Source: Cyclobacteriaceae bacterium
GTDB taxonomy: Bacteria; Bacteroidota; Bacteroidia; Cytophagales; Cyclobacteriaceae
DNA length: 64,000 bases
Reading direction: 5' to 3'
Assembly: GCA_030584025.1 (NCBI GenBank)
Contig: CP129487.1
Location: 1,426,001-1,490,000 of the forward strand
Below the pieces are notes generated by a model. That model saw only the letters and a list, made by a program, of their open reading frames with translations, made no database searches and was not told the DNA's origin. Position 1 is the stretch's first letter. The number at the start of each line of letters is the position of its first letter. This document shows positions 49,427 through 56,514 of this stretch, piece by piece. A program made the position numbers and the translations under genes.

Positions 49427-50044
49427 CTAGTTGGATGGAAGGTTAAATGGTTCTGCCGGATCAATGTGGGTAATCTCATTAAACAAACCTGTGTTCAAGT
49501 CAAAATACCAGCCGTAAAGTTTCGGATAGGTGCCATGTTTCCAGGCCTTCTGAATTAAGTCCAGCTTACTTAGGTTTTTAACTTGTTGTTCAATATTTAA
49601 TTCCGCAAGGCGTTGTTCTTTTTGTTCATAGGGTAGGGGATCCAATTCCTGATGATGAAGTTCATAAGTGGCCCGTAAGTCAACCAGCCACTCCCGTAAC
49701 AAGGGCTTTTCTGTTCCCTGAATTACTTCCCGTAAACTGCTGCAATGGCTATAGCCACATACAATGATGTATTTAATTCTGGATACTTCCAGCGCATCTT
49801 GCAAAAGGGCCATCAAGCTTAGATCATTTTCTTTAACCAAGTTGCCCACATTCCGGTAAACCAGAATTTCTCCGGGCTCTGTGTTGGTGATTTCGCGTAC
49901 CGGCACAAGACTATCGGAAGATCCAATCCAAAGTAACTCAGGATTGTGCATAGCCGATAGGCGTTTAAAGTATCCTTTATCAAGGGCGAGTTTCTCCTGC
50001 ACCCAGGCTTTGCTTTCCAATAAAATTCGTTCGCGGGTGGTCAT
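49427..50044 (-). CDS. Degenerate beta-carbonic anhydrase homologue (likely pseudoenzyme)
   Basis: 205 residues, collinear with the intact carbonic anhydrase at 51681. In the intact copy WIGCSDSRVP and CGHYGCGG carry the zinc ligands Cys, His and Cys and the Asp-Arg pair. Here they read WIGSSDSLVP and CGYSHCSS: the first Cys is Ser, Arg of the Asp-Arg pair is Leu, and the His is Tyr. Only the last Cys and the Asp remain, so zinc binding in the classical site is not expected. Fold-level landmarks EITNTEPGEILVYRNVGNLV and DLIQKAWKHG are kept. The ATG overlaps the SulP stop by 4 bases. A regulatory or structural role with that SulP is inferred. Confidence 0.88.
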   Translation of the reverse strand: MTTRERILLESKAWVQEKLALDKGYFKRLSAMHNPELLWIGSSDSLVPVREITNTEPGEILVYRNVGNLVKENDLSLMALLQDALEVSRIKYIIVCGYSHCSSLREVIQGTEKPLLREWLVDLRATYELHHQELDPLPYEQKEQRLAELNIEQQVKNLSKLDLIQKAWKHGTYPKLYGWYFDLNTGLFNEITHIDPAEPFNLPSN

Positions 50045-51594
50045 GATTTAAAAATCGGGTTTGAGGCGGACACGGATTGATTTAACTCCACGTGTATATT
50101 TCGGGTTATGGCTGATTGTTGAAAGTCCTGAATCGTTTCGATAATGTCGTTGTCAATAAATGTTGAGCGCGATCCATCAATAATCACATGACTGTTGTCA
50201 GGAATTTCGCGGAGGGTGTTTCGCAGCAGCGCCTTGTTCAAAAATGAAACATCTTTGGTGAGCCTTACCAGGTATCGATTGCCCTCTTTGACACAGAACA
50301 ATGCCTGGTGAAAATTGGATTTGAGTACGAAGATCAACCCGATTCCTAACCCGATAAAAATACCTTGAAGCAGATTGGTGAACAATATTGCCAGGATGGT
50401 TACTGCAAATGGAATAAATTGTGCCCAACCTTTCCTGAACATATCGATTACCAATGCTGGTTTGGTGAGTTTCCAACCCACCATCAGCAATATGGCTGCG
50501 AGACTGGCCAGTGGAATTTTGTTTAATAAATTCGGAATAAGCATGGCTGTGATCAATAACAAGCTACCATGCGCAATAGCCGATGTTTTGGTTCGGGCTC
50601 CGGAGCCTACGTTAGCCGAACTTCTTACTATCACGGACGTAACCGGCAGGCCGCCAATCAAACCGCTCACGATGTTACCGAGCCCCTGAGCTTTAAGTTC
50701 ATGGTTTAAAGGAGTAAGGCGTTTATACGGATCCAGTTTATCGATGGCATCAATGCTTAATAGCGATTCAAGGCTGGCTACTACGGCAATGGTAATAGCC
50801 ACAATCCATACATCCGGATTAGTAAGTGCAGAAAGTACAGGAAAAGTAAATTGTCCGAAGAATGCACCTACGCTATCCGCAACAGGTAAGGATACAAGGT
50901 GCTCCGGCAAAATCAGCAAGTCGGTGCTATAACTTCTGAAAATTTCATTAAGCATAATTCCAACCATAACAACAACCAACGGAGCCGGAATAATTTTGGA
51001 AAAAGTTGCTTGTCGGATGAATGGCCTTTCCCAAAGCAGTAAGATCACTATGGATACGAGACATATGATAGCAGCTCCCGGCTGAATGTAGTCGATTGCT
51101 TTAAGTATTTCCGTAAAGGTGTTTTCACCATCGGCTTGCACAAAGTTTTCGTCTCCGATAAAATCACTGTCGTAACCAACTGCGTGGGGTATTTGCTTAA
51201 GAATAAGGGTTAGCCCAATTGCAGCCAACATTCCTTTGATAACCGAAGAGGGAAAGTAATTGCCTATGGTTCCGGCTTTAACAAAACCGAGAATCAATTG
51301 AATAATTCCAGCCAATACTACGGCAGTCAGAAATACCGGGTATTCACCCAGTTGTTGAATGGCCGCAAATACTATAGTAGTTAGGCCGGCAGCGGGACCG
51401 CTTACACTAAGTGCAGATTTACTGTAGGAGGCCACTACCATTCCGCCAACAAAGCCGGCAATAATTCCTGAAAAGAGTGGAGCACCTGATGCAAGCGCCA
51501 CGCCAAGGCACAATGGTAGTGCCACAAGAAAGACTACAATGGAGGCCGGAAGATCATGGCGTAAATTATTGAGCGGATGTAACGGATGATTCAT
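50041..51594 (-). CDS. SulP-family anion transporter with STAS domain
   Basis: 517 residues. About twelve hydrophobic segments hold the SulP motifs VVFLVALPLCLGVALASGAP, FVGGMVVASYSKSALSVSGP, SLESLLSIDAIDKLDPYKR and GLIGGLPVTSVIVRSSANVG. A short C-terminal STAS domain (DGSRSTFIDNDIIETIQDFQ) is present near residues 465-505. The group includes bicarbonate, sulfate and other anion carriers. Its final codon overlaps the degenerate carbonic anhydrase gene, so the two are translated together. Pairing of SulP with carbonic anhydrase is known and points to bicarbonate uptake. Confidence 0.88.
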   Translation of the reverse strand: MNHPLHPLNNLRHDLPASIVVFLVALPLCLGVALASGAPLFSGIIAGFVGGMVVASYSKSALSVSGPAAGLTTIVFAAIQQLGEYPVFLTAVVLAGIIQLILGFVKAGTIGNYFPSSVIKGMLAAIGLTLILKQIPHAVGYDSDFIGDENFVQADGENTFTEILKAIDYIQPGAAIICLVSIVILLLWERPFIRQATFSKIIPAPLVVVMVGIMLNEIFRSYSTDLLILPEHLVSLPVADSVGAFFGQFTFPVLSALTNPDVWIVAITIAVVASLESLLSIDAIDKLDPYKRLTPLNHELKAQGLGNIVSGLIGGLPVTSVIVRSSANVGSGARTKTSAIAHGSLLLITAMLIPNLLNKIPLASLAAILLMVGWKLTKPALVIDMFRKGWAQFIPFAVTILAILFTNLLQGIFIGLGIGLIFVLKSNFHQALFCVKEGNRYLVRLTKDVSFLNKALLRNTLREIPDNSHVIIDGSRSTFIDNDIIETIQDFQQSAITRNIHVELNQSVSASNPIFKS

Positions 51595-51621
51595 AAGTAG
51601 TATTGATGCAATGTTAAATAA

Positions 51622-51652
51622 AAAGGATTATACCTTATGGCATAATCCCTTT
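51622..51652 (-). terminator. Hairpin with GGATTATGCC between the two SulP-CA modules
   Basis: AAAGGATTAT (51622-51631) and ATAATCCCTTT (51642-51652) pair with one bulge across a 10-base loop; on the minus strand the right end has a T run. It lies between CA at 51681 and SulP at 51594, so it may end or attenuate the first module. It shares the decamer GGATTATGCC with the hairpin at 53713-53744. Confidence 0.6.
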
Positions 51653-51680
51653 CGTTTTTTAATACTAACGGTATTTGGAA

Positions 51681-52331
51681 TCAAGCAACTTCTACTTTCG
51701 ATGCCGTTATGTTGTAGATAGAAGCCAACTTAGTTGAACTGTCAAATGTTACGCCAAGGTCCTTAATGATACCCGTGTGCAGGCTGTACACCCAGCCATG
51801 AATATAGGGCAGGTTGCGATCGCGCCATGCATTCTGGATGATTGAAGTCTTGGATAAATCAAATACCTGTTCCATCACATTGATTTCTACCAATCGATTG
51901 AACCGCGCTTCTTCATTTTCAATCTTGTCCAGTTCTTCTGCATGCAGGCGATACACATCCTTGATGTTACGTAGCCAATTATCAATTATGCCAAATTGTT
52001 GATTACCCATTGCAGCTTTTACACCCCCGCATCCGTAATGGCCACACACAATAACATGCCGTACTTTCAATACGTTAACCGCATAGTCGAGTACGCTAAG
52101 CATATTCATATCTGTGTGAACAACCATGTTGGCAATATTCCGGTGTACAAAAATGTCACCGGGTTTTGTGTTGGTGATTTCATTTGCGGGTACGCGACTG
52201 TCGGAACAACCTATCCAAAGTACTTGCGGAGTTTGTCCTTTAGCAAGTGTGTTGAAAAATTCAGGGTCTTCTTTTAATCGTTCTTCAACCCATTTTTTGT
52301 TTCCTTCTAAAAGGGATTTGTACATGTCCAT
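51681..52331 (-). CDS. Beta-class carbonic anhydrase, intact active site
   Basis: 216 residues. Residues of the catalytic core are complete: WIGCSDSRVPANEITNTKPG near 39-58 (Cys, Asp-Arg pair) and VIVCGHYGCGGVKAAMG near 95-111 (His and Cys). Later stretches ALNVMEQVFDLSKTSIIQ and YIHGWVYSLHTGIIKDL complete the beta-CA fold. It interconverts CO2 and bicarbonate in the cytoplasm with one zinc ion. It starts 11 bases after the SulP gene at 52343 and so forms an operon with that anion transporter. Probably bicarbonate supply or pH balance. Confidence 0.94.
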   Translation of the reverse strand: MDMYKSLLEGNKKWVEERLKEDPEFFNTLAKGQTPQVLWIGCSDSRVPANEITNTKPGDIFVHRNIANMVVHTDMNMLSVLDYAVNVLKVRHVIVCGHYGCGGVKAAMGNQQFGIIDNWLRNIKDVYRLHAEELDKIENEEARFNRLVEINVMEQVFDLSKTSIIQNAWRDRNLPYIHGWVYSLHTGIIKDLGVTFDSSTKLASIYNITASKVEVA

Positions 52332-52342
52332 ATTTATATAAT

Positions 52343-53653
52343 TTAACCGGTTACTAATTTTCTTTCTTGTTCTGATATTTCCTGGAAATCGGGCTCAACA
52401 TCCACAATGCCCCAGAAATATTTTCCTATATAAAATAAAACGGTGCCTGATACAACCGCAATGTTTAAGTCCACCAGTACGGTTACAACAGTAGTAAAAA
52501 TGATGAATGCAAACTGAATGTTTCGCATGGGTTGTCGGAACCACCGTTTCAAAAGGTAGGTTCGTGGAAAATCCTTGTCGCTTACATCAAGCCCAGCCTT
52601 AAAGAGGACGCCAATGAAGACAGCGGCCGGCACCAGGGTTAGCAAATCTTTTAATGCCAGAATGCTGACCAAAATAAATATACCCATTAATACCCCAGCC
52701 AGTCGGGTTTGTGCGCCTTCTTTTATCAGCAATACGGAGCGTATGGTTGCTTGTGCCCCCGGTATGCCTTGAAGGGCTCCGGATACCGCATTACTCAATC
52801 CCTGGGCAAATAGCTCTTTGTTCAGATTTGATTTTTCCCGTGTCAATTTATCCACCACCAAAGCGGTGAGCAGTGAGTCGAGGTAGGCCAGTAACGTGAG
52901 TTGCAAAGCAAAGGGCAACGCCATAATGATGTACTCCGCCTTCAGGATTTCATTCGGGAAATAGCTTGCCAGCAGTTGGCCGAATTCCGAAAGCGACCCG
53001 GTTGTACTGCCGAGCTGTACGTGCTCAACCTGAATGTTGAATAGGGTGGTGAACGCGGTCATGATGATGATGCTGAGAAGAACGCCTGAAAGGAGGGATC
53101 GTATCTGTGGTCGCAGAGCTGCACGTTTCACCGTTATCACGATCAGATAGATCATCAAAAAAGTACTCAAAGCAATACCCAGGTTAAGCCAAATGCCTCC
53201 CTGCATTAAGCTTTTCCCATCTACTGCAAATATTTTGACGAGTTGGTCGTACCAAATGAGGACAGCTATGCCATTCATAAAGCCGAGCACAATAACATTG
53301 GGCACGAGGCTGATGAGTTTACCTAGGCGGGCAAATGCGGCAACAATCAACACAAGGCCGGTAAGCATGAAAACAAGCGTTATAAACTGCTCTGCCATTT
53401 CACGTACCGGGAAATTCTCATAAGCAAATGCCACCACCAGCGCTGATACGGCAGTCATTGGCGCTGTGGGGCCTGATGCCTGCAGTCGGGTACCTCCAAA
53501 AATGGAGGTGATGATGGGAATAACGGCTGCACCGATCATTCCCGCAAACGCCCCGCGGCCGGACATTACCCCGAACGCAGCTCCTAAGGAGAGCGCAGCA
53601 AAGCTTACGGTAAGGCCAGATGTAATATCAGGCAGAAGCCTTCTGAAATTCAT
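52343..53653 (-). CDS. SulP-family anion transporter lacking a STAS domain
   Basis: 436 residues, about 80 shorter than the SulP at 50041 and with no STAS domain: it ends after the last membrane segment in VLFYIGKYFWGIVDVEPDF and a short tail. SulP motifs occur as TVSFAALSLGAAFGVMSGRG, IFGGTRLQASGPTAPM, AYLDSLLTALVVDKLTREK and ALQGIPGAQATIRS. It is a true transporter family member and could lack regulation through STAS. It precedes the intact carbonic anhydrase by 11 bases and so heads the first [SulP-CA] module. The substrate is likely bicarbonate or another small anion. Confidence 0.88.
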   Translation of the reverse strand: MNFRRLLPDITSGLTVSFAALSLGAAFGVMSGRGAFAGMIGAAVIPIITSIFGGTRLQASGPTAPMTAVSALVVAFAYENFPVREMAEQFITLVFMLTGLVLIVAAFARLGKLISLVPNVIVLGFMNGIAVLIWYDQLVKIFAVDGKSLMQGGIWLNLGIALSTFLMIYLIVITVKRAALRPQIRSLLSGVLLSIIIMTAFTTLFNIQVEHVQLGSTTGSLSEFGQLLASYFPNEILKAEYIIMALPFALQLTLLAYLDSLLTALVVDKLTREKSNLNKELFAQGLSNAVSGALQGIPGAQATIRSVLLIKEGAQTRLAGVLMGIFILVSILALKDLLTLVPAAVFIGVLFKAGLDVSDKDFPRTYLLKRWFRQPMRNIQFAFIIFTTVVTVLVDLNIAVVSGTVLFYIGKYFWGIVDVEPDFQEISEQERKLVTG

Positions 53654-53712
53654 TTTTAAAATTTTAAATAATCACTGGAAGCGAAATTGCTGGCCGGGAA
53701 ACGGCTCAAAAG

Positions 53713-53744
53713 GCATAATCCGAAAGATGAGTTGTGGATTATGC
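53713..53744 (-). terminator. Hairpin with GGATTATGCC overlapping the end of the upstream gene
   Basis: GCATAATCC (53713-53721) and GGATTATGC (53736-53744) are a perfect 9-base inverted repeat across 14 bases. It includes the stop codon of the gene at 53739-54107 and sits 60-91 bases upstream of the SulP start. The decamer GGATTATGCC also occurs upstream of the second SulP gene. Confidence 0.55.
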
Positions 53745-54107
53745 GGGCAATTCGTTCTTTGGAGGAGGAGTGTGAATTTCGAGGTAAATGGATTGCGCTA
53801 AACGACTTGATCGTTGAAGGTATAAGTCGTTAATAATTAGTTGCTTATTGCTAGCCTGCGACAAGGTTATGTAAGGGCTGATCTTTGCTTCTGATTCGCT
53901 GAAGTCCTTTGTTGATTCGGAGGAAGTGTCCTTTTCTTCTTCACAGCCTCCATTGGCTACGAACCGAACCATGCTTTCGTAGAGTTGCTTATTTTTTGTC
54001 TCCAACCCGATAAGCTTGGCTTCAAGCATGAGGAAGCTGAGGTTGAAAAAGATCAATCCGAGCACCAACGCCAATAACCGGCCAAATATGGAATTGCGAA
54101 TTAGCAT
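53739..54107 (-). CDS. Single-pass membrane protein of unknown function
   Basis: 122 residues. An N-terminal hydrophobic helix IFGRLLALVLGLIFFNLSFLM lies at about residues 7-27. The rest is polar and acidic, with a FVANGGCEEEKDTSSESTKD region and a Pro-rich end (EIHTPPPKNELPA). No domain is recognised. It lies upstream of the SulP-CA cluster on the same strand, separated by 85 bases and a hairpin, so it may be part of a longer transcript. Predicted topology: inner or outer membrane anchor with a soluble tail. Confidence 0.6.
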   Translation of the reverse strand: MLIRNSIFGRLLALVLGLIFFNLSFLMLEAKLIGLETKNKQLYESMVRFVANGGCEEEKDTSSESTKDFSESEAKISPYITLSQASNKQLIINDLYLQRSSRLAQSIYLEIHTPPPKNELPA

Positions 54108-54177
54108 GAAGTCAAAAATACGCCATTTTTGCCAAATTGAATTAGAATTTCTTTATTGAGCGGTTAATTAACAATGT

Positions 54178-54651
54178 ATGAATCAACCTGATGCTTTAAA
54201 CCTGGTAGCCGATTTCCACCGGACATTCAAACACCCCATTTTGAACAAACCTCAAATTCCTGCAGAAGATCGGTGCAAACTACGGGTTGCGCTAATCGAT
54301 GAAGAGTTAAAAGAGTTGGAAGTGGCTATTCTTGAAAAGGACATTGTTGCGGTGGCCGATGCCTTATGCGATATTCAATATGTACTTTCAGGGGCTATTC
54401 TTGAGTTTGGTTTGGGAGAGAAGTTTAAAGCCTTGTTCGAAGAGGTACAACGGTCGAATATGAGTAAAGCCTGTACCTCCGAAGATGAAGCGCGGGCAAC
54501 CGTTAAGCATTACCTGAACAAGGATGGTACGGAGTGTTACTACAAGCAAGAGGGCGATAAGTGGTTGGTTTACCGAAAATCCGATAACAAAACGATCAAA
54601 TCAGTTGGTTATTCTCCGGCTAACCTGGAGCGGATACTTCATCACACGTAA
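54178..54651 (+). CDS. MazG-like/PRA-PH-type nucleoside polyphosphate pyrophosphohydrolase
   Basis: 157 residues. The all-alpha NTP pyrophosphohydrolase pattern is visible: VALIDEELKELEVAILEKDIV near residues 38-58 holds the EExxE-type metal ligands and ADALCDIQYVLSGA near 62-75 the ExxD-like partner Asp. A C-terminal region (YYKQEGDKWLVYRKSDNKTI) is less conserved. Related Bacteroidota proteins are annotated as nucleoside triphosphate pyrophosphohydrolase family and hydrolyse NTPs to NMP and PPi. It ends with an overlap of 10 bases with the convergent gene. Confidence 0.8.
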   Translation: MNQPDALNLVADFHRTFKHPILNKPQIPAEDRCKLRVALIDEELKELEVAILEKDIVAVADALCDIQYVLSGAILEFGLGEKFKALFEEVQRSNMSKACTSEDEARATVKHYLNKDGTECYYKQEGDKWLVYRKSDNKTIKSVGYSPANLERILHHT

Positions 54652-54869
54652 AATTCAATTTGAAAATCCACGTCATTGCCTTTTACCTGTAGGGGATTAA
54701 GTGCAACAATGTTCGATTCGTTAAAAGCCTTAATGAACTCACTTCTGCTGATGCGCAGCTTACTGCGTCCAGGCTGTATGCGATAATACTGCATCCGTCC
54801 CGATTTGTTGGCGGCAGCGCGATAAACCAAGGTTACCGCAATGGGAATGGGGGAGGGGATGTAGCGCAT
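54642..54869 (-). CDS. Small protein of unknown function
   Basis: 75 residues, basic N-terminus (MRYIPSPIPIAVTLVYRAAA) and RSKLRISRSEFIKAFNESNIV in the middle; the end contains VKGNDVDFQIEFYV. No fold or motif is recognised. It is the downstream member of a two-gene unit with the 82-residue gene at 54878, 8 bases apart, and convergent with the pyrophosphohydrolase gene. The codon structure and close packing with its neighbour make it more likely real than chance. Confidence 0.55.
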   Translation of the reverse strand: MRYIPSPIPIAVTLVYRAAANKSGRMQYYRIQPGRSKLRISRSEFIKAFNESNIVALNPLQVKGNDVDFQIEFYV

Positions 54870-54877
54870 GTCTCAAC

Positions 54878-55126
54878 TTAGAGATAGGTCTTCTTAAATT
54901 CATGGTGAAGGAATGAATTCTGACGGGCATTGTATTGGGCCAGTAGAGAATACGCCCAACCCGGCACGTAGTTAAAGCGCATGTTATATTCCTCAATCTT
55001 CTCGCATAGTTCTTTCACATAAAACCTAACCTGGTCCAGATTTCTGCAATCCGTTGGCTTTTCAAAGTTGCGGGCCGTAAAGGAGCGGAACTCCAACTCA
55101 ATTTTTTTTCGTTCAAAGTCACTCAT
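54878..55126 (-). CDS. Small protein of unknown function, paired operators at its promoter
   Basis: 82 residues, charged and mostly helical by appearance: ERKKIELEFRSFTARNFEK, VRFYVKELCEKIEEYNMRF and QNSFLHHEFKKTYL. No family is recognised and there is no helix-turn-helix. The remarkable feature is its promoter: two near-identical dyads, TGTGTAAT-TTTGCACA just 6 bases before the start codon and AGTGCAAT-TTTACACA, whose centres are 52 bases apart. This suggests a specific repressor acts here. The regulator is not evident in the window. Confidence 0.6.
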   Translation of the reverse strand: MSDFERKKIELEFRSFTARNFEKPTDCRNLDQVRFYVKELCEKIEEYNMRFNYVPGWAYSLLAQYNARQNSFLHHEFKKTYL

Positions 55127-55131
55127 GCAAT

Positions 55132-55147
55132 TGTGTAATTTTGCACA
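55132..55147. promoter_or_regulatory. Operator-like dyad 1 (promoter-proximal)
   Basis: TGTGTAAT-TTTGCACA, dyad TGTGyAA-N2-TTrCACA with one mismatch. It ends 6 bases before the start codon of the 82-residue gene (minus strand). Confidence 0.55.
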
Positions 55148-55183
55148 ATTTAATTCAAAAAATAGTACTTAAGCAATATTATA

Positions 55184-55199
55184 AGTGCAATTTTACACA
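55184..55199. promoter_or_regulatory. Operator-like dyad 2 (promoter-distal)
   Basis: AGTGCAAT-TTTACACA, the same geometry as dyad 1 with inverted C/T choices; centres are 52 bases apart, about five helical turns. Confidence 0.55.
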
Positions 55200-55327
55200 T
55201 TATTTTTAAGCGCACTTTAGGCATCTCATGTCAGCGGCCTCATAAATCTGGTAAATCAAATAAGAAATTAGAGTTTTTTAAGTGACTGGTAATCAGTTAC
55301 TAATTTCCTTGATATAGCTAAAAAGAA

Positions 55328-55474
55328 TTAATCAAGCGCGTTAATGGTGACCCAATACCGGTAGGCAATAATGGCCTGTTCCCATTTTTTCAGCTGGGTT
55401 AGGTTACGCTGACTGTAGCGCGGAAGAATGACTTTATTGATGCTGGCCAGTGCTTTGAAAAATAGTTTTCGCAT
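55328..55474 (-). CDS. Short conserved protein often mislabelled SsrA-binding protein, 48 residues
   Basis: I start it at ATG 55472-55474, giving MRKLFFKALASINKVILP then RYSQRNLTQLKKWEQAIIAY and RYWVTINALD. The pattern of a short basic amphipathic protein with a KKW.xAIIxxRYxVT motif matches a widely conserved Bacteroidota protein that databases call SsrA-binding protein. It is far too short to be the 150-residue SmpB, so that name is misleading. The longer frame to 55537 adds 21 residues that look like leader sequence. It is cytoplasmic or membrane-peripheral, function unknown. Confidence 0.75.
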   Translation of the reverse strand: MRKLFFKALASINKVILPRYSQRNLTQLKKWEQAIIAYRYWVTINALD

Positions 55475-55560
55475 AATACCGTTGTTTGAATTAGGCTTAA
55501 GTTGGATACTTTTAATCCTTATCTTTAGCTCGAACAAAATCCTTTACGACACATAAAGTT

Positions 55561-56445
55561 ATGGAATCCTTGGAATCTGGTTCTTTCTTAAATATTTGGC
55601 ATTATGCCATGATTGTGGGCGCAATTGCCATGGTGGCGATTGGCCTGCTACTTTACTTCATTCATCACCTGAAAGCATCGTCCATTAAGGAATATCACCA
55701 CAAGTACGATTACCTGAACAAGAACGAAATAGCCAATTATAAGCGGGTGTTTTATTGCTTTGGTATTGCTGTGGCATTTGCCATCAATACCTATGGCATG
55801 GGCGAGATTACCGAAATCGGTATTTGGTTTTTAGTTCGGATGTTTATGGCCATTGCGGGTGGTACCCTGGTTGCGTACATCGCTTATTTGGTGTTGGAGT
55901 ATTACTACCCTACCAAGTTGGACAAAAAGCTTAAGAAGTGGCGTTTTGCTCCCCGCATTAATCCAAAGAGTGGCAACACTATGCGCCTTTTGAGCGAAGA
56001 GGAAGAAGATGTGCACCTGGATGCCGGAATGATTGCGGAAGAAAATGTGTTTTCCATTGATTATGATGTTTGGATTGATGAGAAAACCGGTGACGTAAAA
56101 GTTGAAAAATATGAAGGCCGCCTGCAGGCACTTCAATGTAATAGCTGTGGTTTTTATACCATGCGCGTTATTAAAGAAGAAGTTACTAAAATGCCGGATG
56201 GCAATGAGCCAGGTGAGCTGGTAAAAAATTACCAATGCAGTTATTGTAAATCTGTGCGGGCTACCTCCTTCAAAATATCTACTAAAGAAGCTGACGATTA
56301 TAAGAAAGATAAGTTCAAGTTTAAACGAAATAGTAACATTGACCTGGTTAAAGTGGAGATACATTCGATTACCGGTGAGCGGAAGCATTTTGAATTTCAG
56401 AATGTAGATCAGGCTCAAAAATTCCTGTCGGAGTTTGAATCTTGA
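55561..56445 (+). CDS. Membrane protein with zinc-ribbon-like Cys pairs
   Basis: 294 residues. Three hydrophobic segments lie at about residues 16-35, 64-80 and 90-115. A Cys-rich region at about 195-235 has CNSCG and CSYCK, two CxxC knuckles 32 residues apart with an alpha/beta spacer, typical of a zinc ribbon. The C-terminus is basic and helical (KKDKFKFKRNSNIDLVKVEI). No enzyme is implied. It stands between the 48-residue gene and the S41 protease. It may be a membrane sensor or assembly factor; this is inference. Confidence 0.75.
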   Translation: MESLESGSFLNIWHYAMIVGAIAMVAIGLLLYFIHHLKASSIKEYHHKYDYLNKNEIANYKRVFYCFGIAVAFAINTYGMGEITEIGIWFLVRMFMAIAGGTLVAYIAYLVLEYYYPTKLDKKLKKWRFAPRINPKSGNTMRLLSEEEEDVHLDAGMIAEENVFSIDYDVWIDEKTGDVKVEKYEGRLQALQCNSCGFYTMRVIKEEVTKMPDGNEPGELVKNYQCSYCKSVRATSFKISTKEADDYKKDKFKFKRNSNIDLVKVEIHSITGERKHFEFQNVDQAQKFLSEFES

Positions 56446-56514
56446 CAAAAGGCTGGATTTCTAGCATACCATTTGCCTGTATTTCCGTATACATGATAAT
56501 AAACTGATTAAAGA

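Noticed and set aside
55261..55310. AGTGACTG-gtaat-CAGTTACT hairpin in the 55.2-55.3 kb gap as a terminator
   Set aside because: It has no T run on the strand where it would be needed and one mismatch; left as an unassigned dyad.
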